Positions 52,014 through 60,375 of a DNA stretch of 64,000 nt are shown here, one piece after another. The DNA lies in assembly GCF_900103785.1 (NCBI RefSeq), contig NZ_FNHE01000004.1, positions 62,001 through 126,000 of the forward strand. The letters run 5' to 3'. Under the pieces are notes generated by a model. That model was not told where the DNA came from and made no database searches. It was given only the letters and a program-made list of their open reading frames with translations. Made by a program: the position numbers and the translations under genes. This DNA is from Geodermatophilus siccatus. Lineage in GTDB: Bacteria > Actinomycetota > Actinomycetes > Mycobacteriales > Geodermatophilaceae. Each line of letters begins with the position of its first letter. The first letter of the stretch is position 1.

Positions 52014-52166
52014 AATACCTCGATCATGCACCCCAGTAAACATCCTCTGCGGAGCTTTGTTCCCGTTCTCCGGTCGACCGTCGCGGGCGGGCGGACGTGC
52101 CGCACTGCCGGTGCGCCGCACGCACGCCCAGGCGTGAGCGGGGTCCCCCCGGGGCAGGAGACGCCC

Positions 52167-52589
52167 GTGGACGACACCAGTGCCCCCCGAGCGCAGGGGG
52201 AGACCGAGCAGCAGCGCGGCGACCTGGAACCCGCGGTGACCACCGACCTCGACGGCGACGTCGCGACGCTGACCGTCGGTGGGGAACTGACCGAGGAGGC
52301 CCGCCGTCCGCTGGTGCGGACGATGACCGACCTGATGCTCAGCCGGCCGGACCTGCGGCGGGTGCGGCTGGACCTGCGCGCGGCCACGTACCTCAACTCC
52401 GCCGGGATGGCCGTGCTGGTGCAGCTGCAGAAGCTGGGCCAGCCGCGGGGCGTGGAGGTCGCGCTCGTCGCCCCGCCCGCCGCGGTCGCCCGGCCCCTGC
52501 AGCTGTCCGGGCTGTGGCTGCGCTTCCCCGTCGAGGAGCAGCAGGCGGTGGAGGACGACCGGGTCGACCGGGAGGGCGGCGCCGGCTGA
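52167..52589 (+). CDS. STAS domain protein (anti-sigma factor antagonist-like)
   Basis: A 140-residue protein. TTDLDGDVATLTVGGELTEE starts the STAS fold at about residue 30, and LDLRAATYLNSAGMAVLVQL carries the phosphorylation loop, where the usual D/SS reads NSAGM: the Ser is present. The N-terminal 25 residues are a polar extension. CAGGAG precedes the GTG. No anti-sigma kinase is adjacent, so its partner is elsewhere. Confidence 0.82.
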   Translation: MDDTSAPRAQGETEQQRGDLEPAVTTDLDGDVATLTVGGELTEEARRPLVRTMTDLMLSRPDLRRVRLDLRAATYLNSAGMAVLVQLQKLGQPRGVEVALVAPPAAVARPLQLSGLWLRFPVEEQQAVEDDRVDREGGAG

Positions 52590-52639
52590 GTGCCGGTGTC
52601 GCGGACGGCGCGTCGCGGTCCAGCTCCTAGCCTGACCGG

Positions 52640-53926
52640 GTGCCGTCGAGCCACCCCCACAGCCACGGTCCCGACCCGGACGCGCCGCCGCCGACCCCGG
52701 AGGTGCTCACCCGGAGACGGCGCGCGGTCTGGCTGATGCTCCTGCTGCTCGTGCCGGTCGGTCTGGCGACCGTCGTCGGGCTGGTGGTGCTCTGGCCCGG
52801 CGACGAGCCGACCCGCGCCGAACAGGCGGCGGTGCAGTTCACCCCGCCGGGGACGACCTACCCCGAGGGCCGGGTCTCCGCCGTCGAGCCGTTCGACTGC
52901 TCCATCCCCGGCGGCGGTGGGCAGGTCGCGCAGCAGCTCACCTGCGCGAACGTCGTCGTCGAGGTGCTCGAGGGCGACGGGGCGGGGGAGTTCCAGCAGG
53001 TGGAGCTCCCGCCGGAGGTCTACGCCGGTGGGATCGAGGTGGGTGACGTCCTCGTCCTCACCCGGGACCCGGCCGCCCAGGGCGGGACCGGGTACGCGTT
53101 CTACGACTACGACCGCGACGTCCCCGTCGTCGTCCTGACCCTGGCCTTCGCCGTCGTGACCGTGGCGGTCGCCCGGCTGCGCGGCTTCGCCGCCCTCGTC
53201 GGCCTGGCGTTCGCCTTCTTCGTCATGCTGCAGTTCCTGCTGCCCGGCCTGCTCGGCGACTCCTCGCCGACGCTGGTCAGCCTGGTCGGCTCGGCGGCCA
53301 TCATGTTCGTCGTCCTCTACCTCGCCCACGGCTTCTCCGCGCGGACGACGACGGCGCTGGTCGGCACCCTCTTCGGGCTGGCCCTGGTGGCCGTCCTCGG
53401 GGCGGTGGCGGTGTCGGCAGCCCGGTTGACCGGGCTGACCAGCGAGGAGACCGTGCAGCTGCAGACCTTCGACCCGACCCTCGACTTCTCCGGTCTGGTG
53501 CTCGCCGGCATCGCCGTCGCCGGGCTCGGCGTGCTCAACGACGTGACGATCACGCAGGCGTCGGCGATCTGGCAGCTGCACGAGGTCGACCAGGGCATGA
53601 CGTGGCGGGAGCTGTACCGTCGCGGGATGGCGGTCGGCCGCGACCACATCGCCTCGACCGTCTACACCATCGTCTTCGCCTACGCGGGCGCCTCGCTGCC
53701 GCTGCTCATGCTCTTCGAACTGTCCGGTCGGTCGTGGTGGACGACGTTGACCAGCGCCGCACTGGCCGAGGAGGTCATCCGCACGCTGGTCGGCTCGATC
53801 GCGCTCGTCCTCGCCGTCCCGGTGACGACAGCGGCCGGCGCCTTCTTCGCCAAGGCCGCCGGCAGCCGGGCGGGCGCGGCGACCGACCAGCGGCTGACCG
53901 CCCTGCGCGCCCGCTTCGCCCGGTGA
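52640..53926 (+). CDS. YibE/F family membrane protein
   Basis: A 428-residue protein. The N-terminus has a His-rich start (SSHPHSHGPDPD), a helix at 30-50, and a soluble beta-rich part to about residue 150. Seven further helices follow, with GLGVLNDVTITQASAIWQLH and RGMAVGRDHIASTVYTIVFA as YibE/F signatures. Membrane role unknown; relatives affect bacterial stress or phage traits only indirectly. Its stop overlaps the methyltransferase start. Confidence 0.9.
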   Translation: MPSSHPHSHGPDPDAPPPTPEVLTRRRRAVWLMLLLLVPVGLATVVGLVVLWPGDEPTRAEQAAVQFTPPGTTYPEGRVSAVEPFDCSIPGGGGQVAQQLTCANVVVEVLEGDGAGEFQQVELPPEVYAGGIEVGDVLVLTRDPAAQGGTGYAFYDYDRDVPVVVLTLAFAVVTVAVARLRGFAALVGLAFAFFVMLQFLLPGLLGDSSPTLVSLVGSAAIMFVVLYLAHGFSARTTTALVGTLFGLALVAVLGAVAVSAARLTGLTSEETVQLQTFDPTLDFSGLVLAGIAVAGLGVLNDVTITQASAIWQLHEVDQGMTWRELYRRGMAVGRDHIASTVYTIVFAYAGASLPLLMLFELSGRSWWTTLTSAALAEEVIRTLVGSIALVLAVPVTTAAGAFFAKAAGSRAGAATDQRLTALRARFAR

Positions 53927-54582
53927 GCGAGGCTGAGCAGGTGTCCCGCCCGCTCGCGCCGCCCGCCGAGGACCTCCTGACCGCCGCCCGGGCCGCCCCC
54001 GGCTTCATGCCCGACGACGAGGGGACGGCGCTGTACGAGGCGGCCCGCACCGTCGCCGTCCCGGGGCCGCTGCTCGAGGTCGGCAGCTGGATGGGGAGGT
54101 CGGCGCTCTACCTGGCCGCCGCGGCGCGGGAGACCGGCCGGCAGGTGGTGACCGTCGACCACCACCGCGGCTCGGAGGAGCACCAGCCGGGCTGGGAGTA
54201 CCACGACCCGTCGCTGGTCGACCCGGCCGTCGGGCTGCTCGACACGCTGCCGCGGTTCCGCCGGACGATCGCCGACGCCGGCGCCGAGGACGTCGTCATC
54301 GCGGTGGTGGCGCGCTCGGAGGTGCTGGCGCCGCTGTGGACGACCCCGCTCGCGCTGCTGTTCCTCGACGGCTCGCACACCGAGGAGTCCGCCCGCCGCG
54401 ACCAGGACGCGTGGGTGGCCAAGCTGGCCGTCGGCGGCACCCTGGCCATCCACGACGTCTTCCCCGACCCGGCCGACGGCGGCCAGGCGCCCTACGGCGT
54501 CTACCGACGGGTGCTCGCGTCGGGCGACTTCGCGGAGCTGCCCGGCACCGGCTCCCTGCGGCTGCTGCGCCGTGAGCGCTGA
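53923..54582 (+). CDS. Class I SAM-dependent methyltransferase (Methyltransf_24 type)
   Basis: A 219-residue protein. LLEVGSWMGRSALYLAAAAR is the SAM-binding loop, QVVTVDHHRGSEEHQPGWEY the second strand and acidic loop, and LLFLDGSHTEESARRDQDAW the metal/substrate part, as in caffeoyl-CoA and macrocin O-methyltransferase relatives. GTG at 53923 overlaps the YibE/F stop; GTG at 53941 is an alternative. Substrate unknown. Confidence 0.85.
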   Translation: MSEAEQVSRPLAPPAEDLLTAARAAPGFMPDDEGTALYEAARTVAVPGPLLEVGSWMGRSALYLAAAARETGRQVVTVDHHRGSEEHQPGWEYHDPSLVDPAVGLLDTLPRFRRTIADAGAEDVVIAVVARSEVLAPLWTTPLALLFLDGSHTEESARRDQDAWVAKLAVGGTLAIHDVFPDPADGGQAPYGVYRRVLASGDFAELPGTGSLRLLRRER

Positions 54583-54901
54583 CCGGCTCGGGGTGGAGCG
54601 GGCCGCCGCCCAGGCGCAGGTCGAAGCCCTGACCCGCGAGTTCGACGCCATCGTCGCCGCGTCGCGGGCGTCGAACGCCGACGACGAGCACGACCCGGAG
54701 GGCGCCACGATCGCGTTCGAGCGCCAGCAGGTGGCGGCGCTGCTGGAGCAGGCGCGCCGCCGGCTGGCCGACGTCGACGCCGCGGTCACCGCCGTCGAGG
54801 CCGGCACCTACGGCCGCTGCGAGACCTGCGGCCGCCCCATCGCCCCCGAGCGCCTGGCCGCCCGCCCCACCGCGCGCACCTGCATCGACTGCGCGACCTG
54901 A
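54572..54901 (+). CDS. DksA/TraR C4 zinc finger family protein
   Basis: A 109-residue protein. A long helical region (ERAAAQAQVEALTREFDAIV, IAFERQQVAALLEQARRRLA) is followed by the zinc finger CETCGRPI with CIDC 16 residues later. DksA relatives bind RNA polymerase in its secondary channel, but this one lacks the DxxDxA tip motif: the helical hairpin turn reads RASNADDEHDPEG. GTG at 54572 overlaps the methyltransferase end by 11 bases. Confidence 0.9.
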   Translation: MSADRLGVERAAAQAQVEALTREFDAIVAASRASNADDEHDPEGATIAFERQQVAALLEQARRRLADVDAAVTAVEAGTYGRCETCGRPIAPERLAARPTARTCIDCAT

Positions 54902-54903
54902 GG

Positions 54904-54950
54904 GCACCTCGCCCCCGCCGCGAGCTCGCGAGCCGGGGCGAGGGGGTCCT
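54904..54950 (-). repeat. Dispersed palindromic repeat, copy 5
   Basis: On the minus strand it follows the glycosyltransferase stop directly as TGAAGGACCCCCTCGCCCC and closes with the complementary GGGGGCGAGG. It fills the gap between two convergent genes. Confidence 0.75.
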
Positions 54951-55922
54951 TCAGGAGACGTAGCGGCGGGCCGTCGAGGTCCGCTGGGCGTGCTCCAGGG
55001 CGGCGAAGCGGGCCTCGGCGTGCGGGGGCAGCACCCGCCGCTCGCGCAGCACCCAGGGGATCCCGCCAGCGGCCGCCCACAGGCCCTGGGCCGTCACCCG
55101 GTCGCGGGGCAGGGTGCGCAGCAGGTGCACGGTGCGGCGCAGGGCCGGGCGGACGGGACGGCGCAGCCACGTCGTCCAGAGGGTGTTGCGGATGCCGTCG
55201 CGGCGCCGGCGGTGGGAGTCCCGCGCCTTCGACGCCTGGTGGTGGACCGTCAGCGCGGGCAGGTAGCACAGCTCCCACCCGGCGGCAGCCAGGTCGCCGG
55301 CCATCAGCTCCTCCTCGCCGCCCAGCCACAGCCGCTCGCAGAAGCCGCCGACCTCGGTGAACGCCTCCCGGCGCAGCACGGAGGCGCCGGCGAGGAAGGA
55401 GCCCAGCGCCGGCCCGGGCAGCCAGGCGGCGCCGCGGACGGGGGAGTCGCGCAGCTCGGGCACGATCGGGTCCTCGCGCCCGCCGGGCTCGACGAGGATC
55501 CGCGCGGTCACCACCGCCAGGCGCGGGTGCGCGTCGAGGACGTCGGCCGCGGTGCGCAGCGACCCCGGGTCCCACCAGGTGTCGTCGTCGCAGAAGGCGA
55601 CGTAGGGGGTGTCCACCCGGGCCACGCCGACGTTGCGGCCGATCGCGCCGAGGTTCTCCGGGCTGGCGACCAGCTCCACCTGCGGGAAGCGCTCGGTGAT
55701 CGCCTCCGCCGTCCCGTCGGTGGAGCCGTTGTCGACGACGACGACGTGCGGCTGCTCGGGCAGCGCGACCAGCCGGGAGAGGGCCAGCAGCACCTCGTCG
55801 CGGCGCTGGTGGGTGATGACGACGACCGACACCCGCGGGTCGTGTCGGCCCTCCTGCAGGGTCCCGCCGCGAGCCTGCGAGTGGTGGGGGGCAGGAGGGC
55901 CCTCGTTCTGCGTCGCCGTCAC
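54951..55922 (-). CDS. Family 2 glycosyltransferase with a repeat-encoded N-terminus
   Basis: A 323-residue GT-A enzyme. From about residue 30, VSVVVITHQRRDEVLLALSR and VVVDNGSTDGTAEAI start the fold, VAFCDDDTWWDPGSLRTAAD has the DDD metal motif, and WLGGEEELMAGDLAAAGWEL is the acceptor-side signature. Residues 6-24 (GGTLQEG, HSQARG and neighbours) come from the dispersed repeat at 55850-55907. GTG at 55922 overlaps the stop of the preceding gene. It is probably a rhamnosyl- or galactosyl-type transferase; the sugar is unknown. Confidence 0.87.
   Translation of the reverse strand: MTATQNEGPPAPHHSQARGGTLQEGRHDPRVSVVVITHQRRDEVLLALSRLVALPEQPHVVVVDNGSTDGTAEAITERFPQVELVASPENLGAIGRNVGVARVDTPYVAFCDDDTWWDPGSLRTAADVLDAHPRLAVVTARILVEPGGREDPIVPELRDSPVRGAAWLPGPALGSFLAGASVLRREAFTEVGGFCERLWLGGEEELMAGDLAAAGWELCYLPALTVHHQASKARDSHRRRRDGIRNTLWTTWLRRPVRPALRRTVHLLRTLPRDRVTAQGLWAAAGGIPWVLRERRVLPPHAEARFAALEHAQRTSTARRYVS
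55850..55907 (-). repeat. Dispersed palindromic repeat, copy 6 (inside a glycosyltransferase start)
   Basis: On the minus strand GAGGGCCCTCCTGCC starts the copy, followed by CGCAGGCTCGCGGCGGGACCCTGCAGG. It is translated as residues 6-24 of the glycosyltransferase and keeps the frame open. Confidence 0.75.
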
Positions 55923-56800
55923 GCGGCGGCCCCGGCCTCGGCCAGCACGCGCAGGTCGGCGCGGACGTGCTCCGGGACCACCCGGCGGCGGCGCAGCGCG
56001 GCCGGCACCTCCGGCAGCGCGCGCAGCAGCCCGCGGCGCTCCGGCCCCCCGGTGCGCAGCGCCCGCAGCACGAGCCCGGCCACCTGTGCCCACGGACGGC
56101 GCATCACCGCGGTGAGCAGCCGGCTGCGCCAGATCGCCGTCCGCCGGCCCTCCGGTGCCGACCGCCGCGGCGACGGGTGGTGGTGCACGGTGACGCCGTC
56201 GACGTAGGCGATGCCCCAGCCGGCGGCAGCCAGGTCGAGCGAGAGCCGCTCCTCCTCGCCGGGGAAGCGGACGACGGGGTCGAAGCCGCCGACGGCGAGG
56301 AACGCCGCGGTGCGCACCATGGCGCCGCAGGCGATGAACCCGAGCAGCGCCGGGCCGGGCAGGTCGTCGGGTGTCCCCAGCGGGCTGCGCGCCAGCTCGG
56401 TGCAGAACGAGTCCAGCCGCTCCTCGGGGCCGACCAGGATCCGCGCGTTGAGCACCGCCAGCCGCGGGTGCGCGCGCATGACCTCCACCGCGCGGGCCAG
56501 GTCACCCGGCGCCCACCACGAGTCGTCGTCGGCGAAGGCCACAAACTCGGTGCCGGCCCGCTCGACGCCCAGGGTGCGCGCGTAGGACCCGACGTTGCGC
56601 TCCAGCGGGACGACGGTGACCTCGGGCAGGGCCGCCCGCACCGCCTCAGCGGTGCCGTCGGTGGAGGCGTTGTCCACCAGCACCACCGGCGCCTCGTGGC
56701 GCGGCAGCGTGCGCAGGAGGTCCTCGCGGCGGTTCTGGCTCATGACGACGACGGCCACGTCGCCGGGGAGAGGGGGGCCGGGGCGGGGAGGGCTGCTCAC
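55919..56800 (-). CDS. Family 2 glycosyltransferase
   Basis: A 293-residue GT-A enzyme closely related to the previous one. VAVVVMSQNRREDLLRTLPR, VVLVDNASTDGTAEAVRA, FVAFADDDSWWAPGDLARAV (DDD motif) and RFPGEEERLSLDLAAAGWGI are its motifs. Here the N-terminus begins SSPPRPGPPLPGDVAVVV without a repeat. The GTG overlaps the stop of the gene before it. The two transferases may have arisen by duplication and add successive sugars. Confidence 0.88.
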   Translation of the reverse strand: MSSPPRPGPPLPGDVAVVVMSQNRREDLLRTLPRHEAPVVLVDNASTDGTAEAVRAALPEVTVVPLERNVGSYARTLGVERAGTEFVAFADDDSWWAPGDLARAVEVMRAHPRLAVLNARILVGPEERLDSFCTELARSPLGTPDDLPGPALLGFIACGAMVRTAAFLAVGGFDPVVRFPGEEERLSLDLAAAGWGIAYVDGVTVHHHPSPRRSAPEGRRTAIWRSRLLTAVMRRPWAQVAGLVLRALRTGGPERRGLLRALPEVPAALRRRRVVPEHVRADLRVLAEAGAAA

Positions 56801-57861
56801 GGCAGCACCCTGCCCGCGCCGCCGGGCAGCCAATCCGCGGTCTCCTGTGACCCTGCCGTCCCGGCCGCGGGCAGCGCGCCCGGGTCGGTGAACAGGCCCG
56901 ACGCCGCGGTCGCGCCGGAGAGGGCGTCGGCGGCGAGGACGACGGCCGCCGCGGTCCACGTCGTCCGCTCGACCGGCCAGCGGGCGTCGTCGGGGTAGAC
57001 GTAGCCGGTCCAGTAGGAGCCGTCGTCGGCCCGCAGGTGCTGCATGGCGGCCACCTGCTCCAGCGCGGCGTCCGGCCGTCCGGCGGCGGCCAGCGCGAGC
57101 GCCAGCTCGCAGGTCTCCGCGCCGGTGACCCACGGCCGGTCGGCGACGCAGCGCGCGCCCAGCCCGGGGACGACGAAGCGGTCCCAGGCGGCCGCCAGCC
57201 GGGCGTCGGCCTCCTCGCCGGTGACCGCGCCGCCGAGCACCGGGTAGTACCAGTCCATCGAGTAGCGCGACCGGTCGGCGAACGCGTCGGGCCGGGTGCG
57301 CAGGGCGGCGCCCAGGTCGGCGGCGGCGAGCTCCCAGTCCGGCTGGGGCTCACCCGTCAGGCCGGCCAGCGCGACCCCGCAGCGCAGCGCCTGGAACAGG
57401 CTGGCGTTGCCGGTGAGCAGCGCGGTGTCGTCGGCGGTGCCGTCCGGGCGCAGCGCCCAGCCGACCGCGCCGCCGGGCAGCTGCATGCGGGTGACCAGGT
57501 CCAGGCCGCGGCGCACGGCCGGCCACAGCGTGGCGACCAGCGACTCGTCGCGGGTGAGCAGCCAGCTGTGCCAGACCCCGACGGCGAGGTAGCCGGCGTG
57601 GTTGCTCTCCGCGGCGGGGGAGGTCTCGGCGCCGTCCCGGTACTCCGACGCCCACGAGCCGTCCGGTCGCTGCCGGCGGGCCAGCCAGCGGTAGGCCGCC
57701 CGCGCCCGCGCGTGCTCGCCGCCGAGGTCGAGCGCCATCGCGGCCTCGACCGTGTCCCACGGGTCCAGCTGGCCGCCGCGGAACCAGGGCAGCGCGCCGT
57801 CGGCCGCCTGCTCGGCGGCGATCGCCGCCACCGTGGCGCGCACCTGCTCCCCGCTCAGCAC
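56797..57861 (-). CDS. Terpenoid-cyclase/prenyltransferase-fold (alpha/alpha toroid) protein
   Basis: A 354-residue helical protein. Repeated segments such as PWFRGGQLDPWDTVEAAMAL, AYRWLARRQRPDGSWASEY, ESNHAGYLAVGVWHSWLL and GSYWTGYVYPDDARWPVERT follow the (alpha/alpha)6 toroid pattern (W-x-x-G/D-G-S-W) of squalene cyclase-like or glycoside hydrolase-like proteins. No DxDD or DxD-type ionisation motif of real cyclases is clear. In this operon a sugar-related role (for example a hydrolase or lyase of a glycan) seems as likely as a terpenoid one. Confidence 0.7.
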   Translation of the reverse strand: MLSGEQVRATVAAIAAEQAADGALPWFRGGQLDPWDTVEAAMALDLGGEHARARAAYRWLARRQRPDGSWASEYRDGAETSPAAESNHAGYLAVGVWHSWLLTRDESLVATLWPAVRRGLDLVTRMQLPGGAVGWALRPDGTADDTALLTGNASLFQALRCGVALAGLTGEPQPDWELAAADLGAALRTRPDAFADRSRYSMDWYYPVLGGAVTGEEADARLAAAWDRFVVPGLGARCVADRPWVTGAETCELALALAAAGRPDAALEQVAAMQHLRADDGSYWTGYVYPDDARWPVERTTWTAAAVVLAADALSGATAASGLFTDPGALPAAGTAGSQETADWLPGGAGRVLP

Positions 57862-57883
57862 ACCGGGCAGCTCGGGGAGCAGC

Positions 57884-58639
57884 TCAGACAGCGGTCGCCT
57901 CCAGCTCGGTCGCGCCGGCCGAGGCAGCTGCCGCCGGCTTCTCCGCGTAGACGACCAGGCTCTTGCCGATCACCGGGTCCAGCAGCCGCTCGGCGAACCG
58001 GGTCGGCCAGGGCCGCCGCGTCAGGTCCCAGACCAGCAGCCGGTGGTAGGCGCGGACGGCGGCGCTGTCGCGCTCCACGCCGACGGCGCACTTGAGCCAC
58101 CAGAACGGTGCGTGCAGCGCGTGCGCGTGGTGCTGGCCGCCGGGGACCAGGCCGGCGGCCGACAGCCGGGCGCGGAGCACGTCGCCGCGGTAGATGCGGA
58201 TGTGGCCGCCCTCGTTGGCGTGGTAGGCGTCCGACAGCGCCCAGCAGACCCGCTCCGGCCCGTACCGCGGCACCGTCACCGCGACCGTGCCGCCGGGTTT
58301 GAGCACGCGGGCGATCTCGGCCATCGCGGTCGCGTCGTCGGGGATGTGCTCGAGCACCTCCGACGCGATGACCCGGTCGACGCTCCCGTCGGGGAAGGGC
58401 AGCGCCAGCAGGTCGGCGCGCACCACCCCGTAGCGCGCCCCCGCCGGGGACTCGCCGGCCTCGGCGATGGCGCCCAGCCAGCGCTTCGTCGTCTCGACCT
58501 CGGACACGCCCCAGTCGACGGCGACGACCCGGGCGCCCCGCCGGTAGGCCTCGAACGCGTGCCGGCCCTCGCCGCAGCCCAGGTCCAGCACCGTCATCCC
58601 GGGCCGCAGGTCCAGCCGGTCGTAGTCCACGGTCAGCAA
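57884..58639 (-). CDS. Class I SAM-dependent methyltransferase
   Basis: A 251-residue enzyme. LRPGMTVLDLGCGEGRHAFE is the SAM-binding motif I, RVVAVDWGVSEVETTKRWLG the acidic loop, VIASEVLEHIPDDATAMAEI motif post-I, and VLKPGGTVAVTVP the last strand. The C-terminus, WWLKCAVGVERDSAAVRAYH, is specific to this operon type. TTG at 58639 is chosen because it overlaps the preceding stop and follows a purine-rich stretch; GTG at 58630 is possible. Confidence 0.87.
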   Translation of the reverse strand: MLTVDYDRLDLRPGMTVLDLGCGEGRHAFEAYRRGARVVAVDWGVSEVETTKRWLGAIAEAGESPAGARYGVVRADLLALPFPDGSVDRVIASEVLEHIPDDATAMAEIARVLKPGGTVAVTVPRYGPERVCWALSDAYHANEGGHIRIYRGDVLRARLSAAGLVPGGQHHAHALHAPFWWLKCAVGVERDSAAVRAYHRLLVWDLTRRPWPTRFAERLLDPVIGKSLVVYAEKPAAAASAGATELEATAV

Positions 58640-59886
58640 GGACGCGCCTTCCGTTCCAGCACCTCGCGGTACCACTCCGCCGTCCGTTCGGCGGTGGACC
58701 GCCAGGTGTAGGAGGCCAGCACCCGGCGCCGTCCGGCCCGGCCCAGCTGGTCGGCCAGGGACGGCGAGTCGAGGACCAGCTGCAGGGCCGCCGTCAGCTC
58801 GCCGACGTCGCCCGCGCGCACCCGCAGGCCGGCCTTGCTGCCCACCACCTCGGGCAGCGCCCCGGCGTCGGTGGTGACCAGCGCGGTGCCGCAGGCCATC
58901 GCCTCGATCGCCGGCAGCGAGAAGCCCTCGTACAGCGAGGGGATGGCGACGACGGCGGCGCCCTGCAGCAGCCGGACCAGGTCCGCCTCGGGCAGCGGGC
59001 CGGTGAAGCGGACGGCGTCGCGCAGCGCCAGCCGGTCGAGGGCCGCCTCGGCCGGCCCACCCGGCCGCGCGCTGCCGACGACGGTCAGCCGCACCGGCCG
59101 CTCGGTGCGCAGCTTCGCGACCGCCTCGAGCAGGTGCACCAGCCCCTTGAGCGGGACGTCGGCGCTGGTGGTGACGACGATCGAGTACGGGTCGCGCGGC
59201 CGGCCGGCCGGCGGCGGGGTGAAGACGTCGGGGTCGATGCCCACCGGGACGACCCGGATGGCGTCCGCGGGGACGCCGAGGTGGGTCTCGATGTCGCGGC
59301 GGGAGTTCTCCGAGACGGTGGTGACGCCGTCCAGCTGCGGGGCGACGCGGGCCTGCATGCGGGTGAAGCCGTACCAGCGGCGCAGCGTGAGCCGGCGGCG
59401 CAGCGAGGGGGCGGCGGCCAGCTCCAGGTCGCGGTCGATGGACACCGGGTGGTGCACGGTGGCCACGGTCGGCACGCCGGCGCGGGTGAGCCGCAGCAGG
59501 CCCGAGCCCAGGCACTGGTTGTCGTGCACCAGGTCGTACCGCGGTGCCTCGGGGAGCAGCAGCCGGGCCGCGCGCAGGCTGAAGGTGAGCGGTTCGGGGA
59601 AGCCGGCCGTGCACATCGTGGCGTACTCGAGCAGGTCGATCCGGTCGCGGAACTCCGACGGGCGCGGGGTGCGGAACGGGTCGGGCTCCCGGTAGAGGTC
59701 CAGGCTCGGCACGCGGACGAGCGGCACCCCGTCGTCCAGCTCGGGGTAGGGCTGGCCGCTGAACACGGTGACCCCGTGGCCGAGGGCGGTGAGCTCGCGG
59801 GAGAGCGCCCGGACGTAGACGCCCTGGCCGCCGCTGTGCGGCTTGCTGCGGTAGGACAGCAGTGCGATGCGCAGCGGCCGTCCCAT
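58633..59886 (-). CDS. Family 4 glycosyltransferase
   Basis: A 417-residue GT-B fold enzyme. The N-terminal domain has LRIALLSYRSKPHSGGQGVY and RYDLVHDNQCLGSGLLRL; the C-terminal domain binds the sugar nucleotide with VVPVGIDPDVFTPP, VPLKGLVHLLEAVAKL and the E-x7-E motif in PSLYEGFSLPAIEAMACGTA. It opens the operon, transcribed from 59886 leftward. The first genes overlap, so it should act with the methyltransferase, the toroid protein and two GT2 enzymes. Confidence 0.92.
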   Translation of the reverse strand: MGRPLRIALLSYRSKPHSGGQGVYVRALSRELTALGHGVTVFSGQPYPELDDGVPLVRVPSLDLYREPDPFRTPRPSEFRDRIDLLEYATMCTAGFPEPLTFSLRAARLLLPEAPRYDLVHDNQCLGSGLLRLTRAGVPTVATVHHPVSIDRDLELAAAPSLRRRLTLRRWYGFTRMQARVAPQLDGVTTVSENSRRDIETHLGVPADAIRVVPVGIDPDVFTPPPAGRPRDPYSIVVTTSADVPLKGLVHLLEAVAKLRTERPVRLTVVGSARPGGPAEAALDRLALRDAVRFTGPLPEADLVRLLQGAAVVAIPSLYEGFSLPAIEAMACGTALVTTDAGALPEVVGSKAGLRVRAGDVGELTAALQLVLDSPSLADQLGRAGRRRVLASYTWRSTAERTAEWYREVLERKARPC

Positions 59887-59974
59887 GGTCGGCGACTCTA
59901 ACCAGCCCCCGTTCCCGGCCGTTCCGGGGAGCCCCGTGCTGCGGCGCCGCCCGGGTGCCTGACAGGGTGGCCGC

Positions 59975-60268
59975 ATGCTGCGTCACGTCGTCCTCTTCAC
60001 CTGGTCCGACGACGCCGACGAGGAGCGCCGGGAGCAGACCCTGGCCGCCCTGCGCCGGCTGCCCGAGGAGGTGGGCGGGATGACCTCCTTCGCGGTCGGT
60101 CCGGACGCCGGGCTGCGCGAGGGCAACGCGCACACCGCCCTGGTCGCCGACTTCCCGGACGTCGAGGCCTGGCGGCGCTACGCCGACGACCCGGTGCACC
60201 TGCAGATCATCGCCGACCACGTGAAGCCGATCCTCGCCGCGCGCAGCGCCGTGCAGTACGAGGTCTGA
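59975..60268 (+). CDS. Stress-responsive alpha/beta barrel (Dabb) domain protein
   Basis: A 97-residue single-domain protein. MLRHVVLFTWSDDADEERRE, FAVGPDAGLREGNAHTALVA and FPDVEAWRRYADDPVHLQII match the Dabb family end to end. Such proteins dimerise to a barrel; some catalyse cyclisations or degrade quinones. The function here is unknown. A dispersed repeat begins at its stop. Confidence 0.9.
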   Translation: MLRHVVLFTWSDDADEERREQTLAALRRLPEEVGGMTSFAVGPDAGLREGNAHTALVADFPDVEAWRRYADDPVHLQIIADHVKPILAARSAVQYEV

Positions 60269-60270
60269 GG

Positions 60271-60340
60271 AGGAAGGACCCTCCTGCTCCCCGCCACCCG
60301 CCAGCTCGCGGCGGGTCCCTGCAGGAGGGCCGTTCCAGCA
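60271..60340 (+). repeat. Dispersed palindromic repeat, copy 7
   Basis: After the TGA at 60266-60268 it reads GGAGGAAGGACCCTCCTGC, has the CCAGCTCGCGGCGGGTCCCTGCAGG centre and ends in GGAGGGCC. Confidence 0.75.
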
Positions 60341-60375
60341 CCTCACCGAGCCCCGCACGGGGTTACCGTCGGTGC

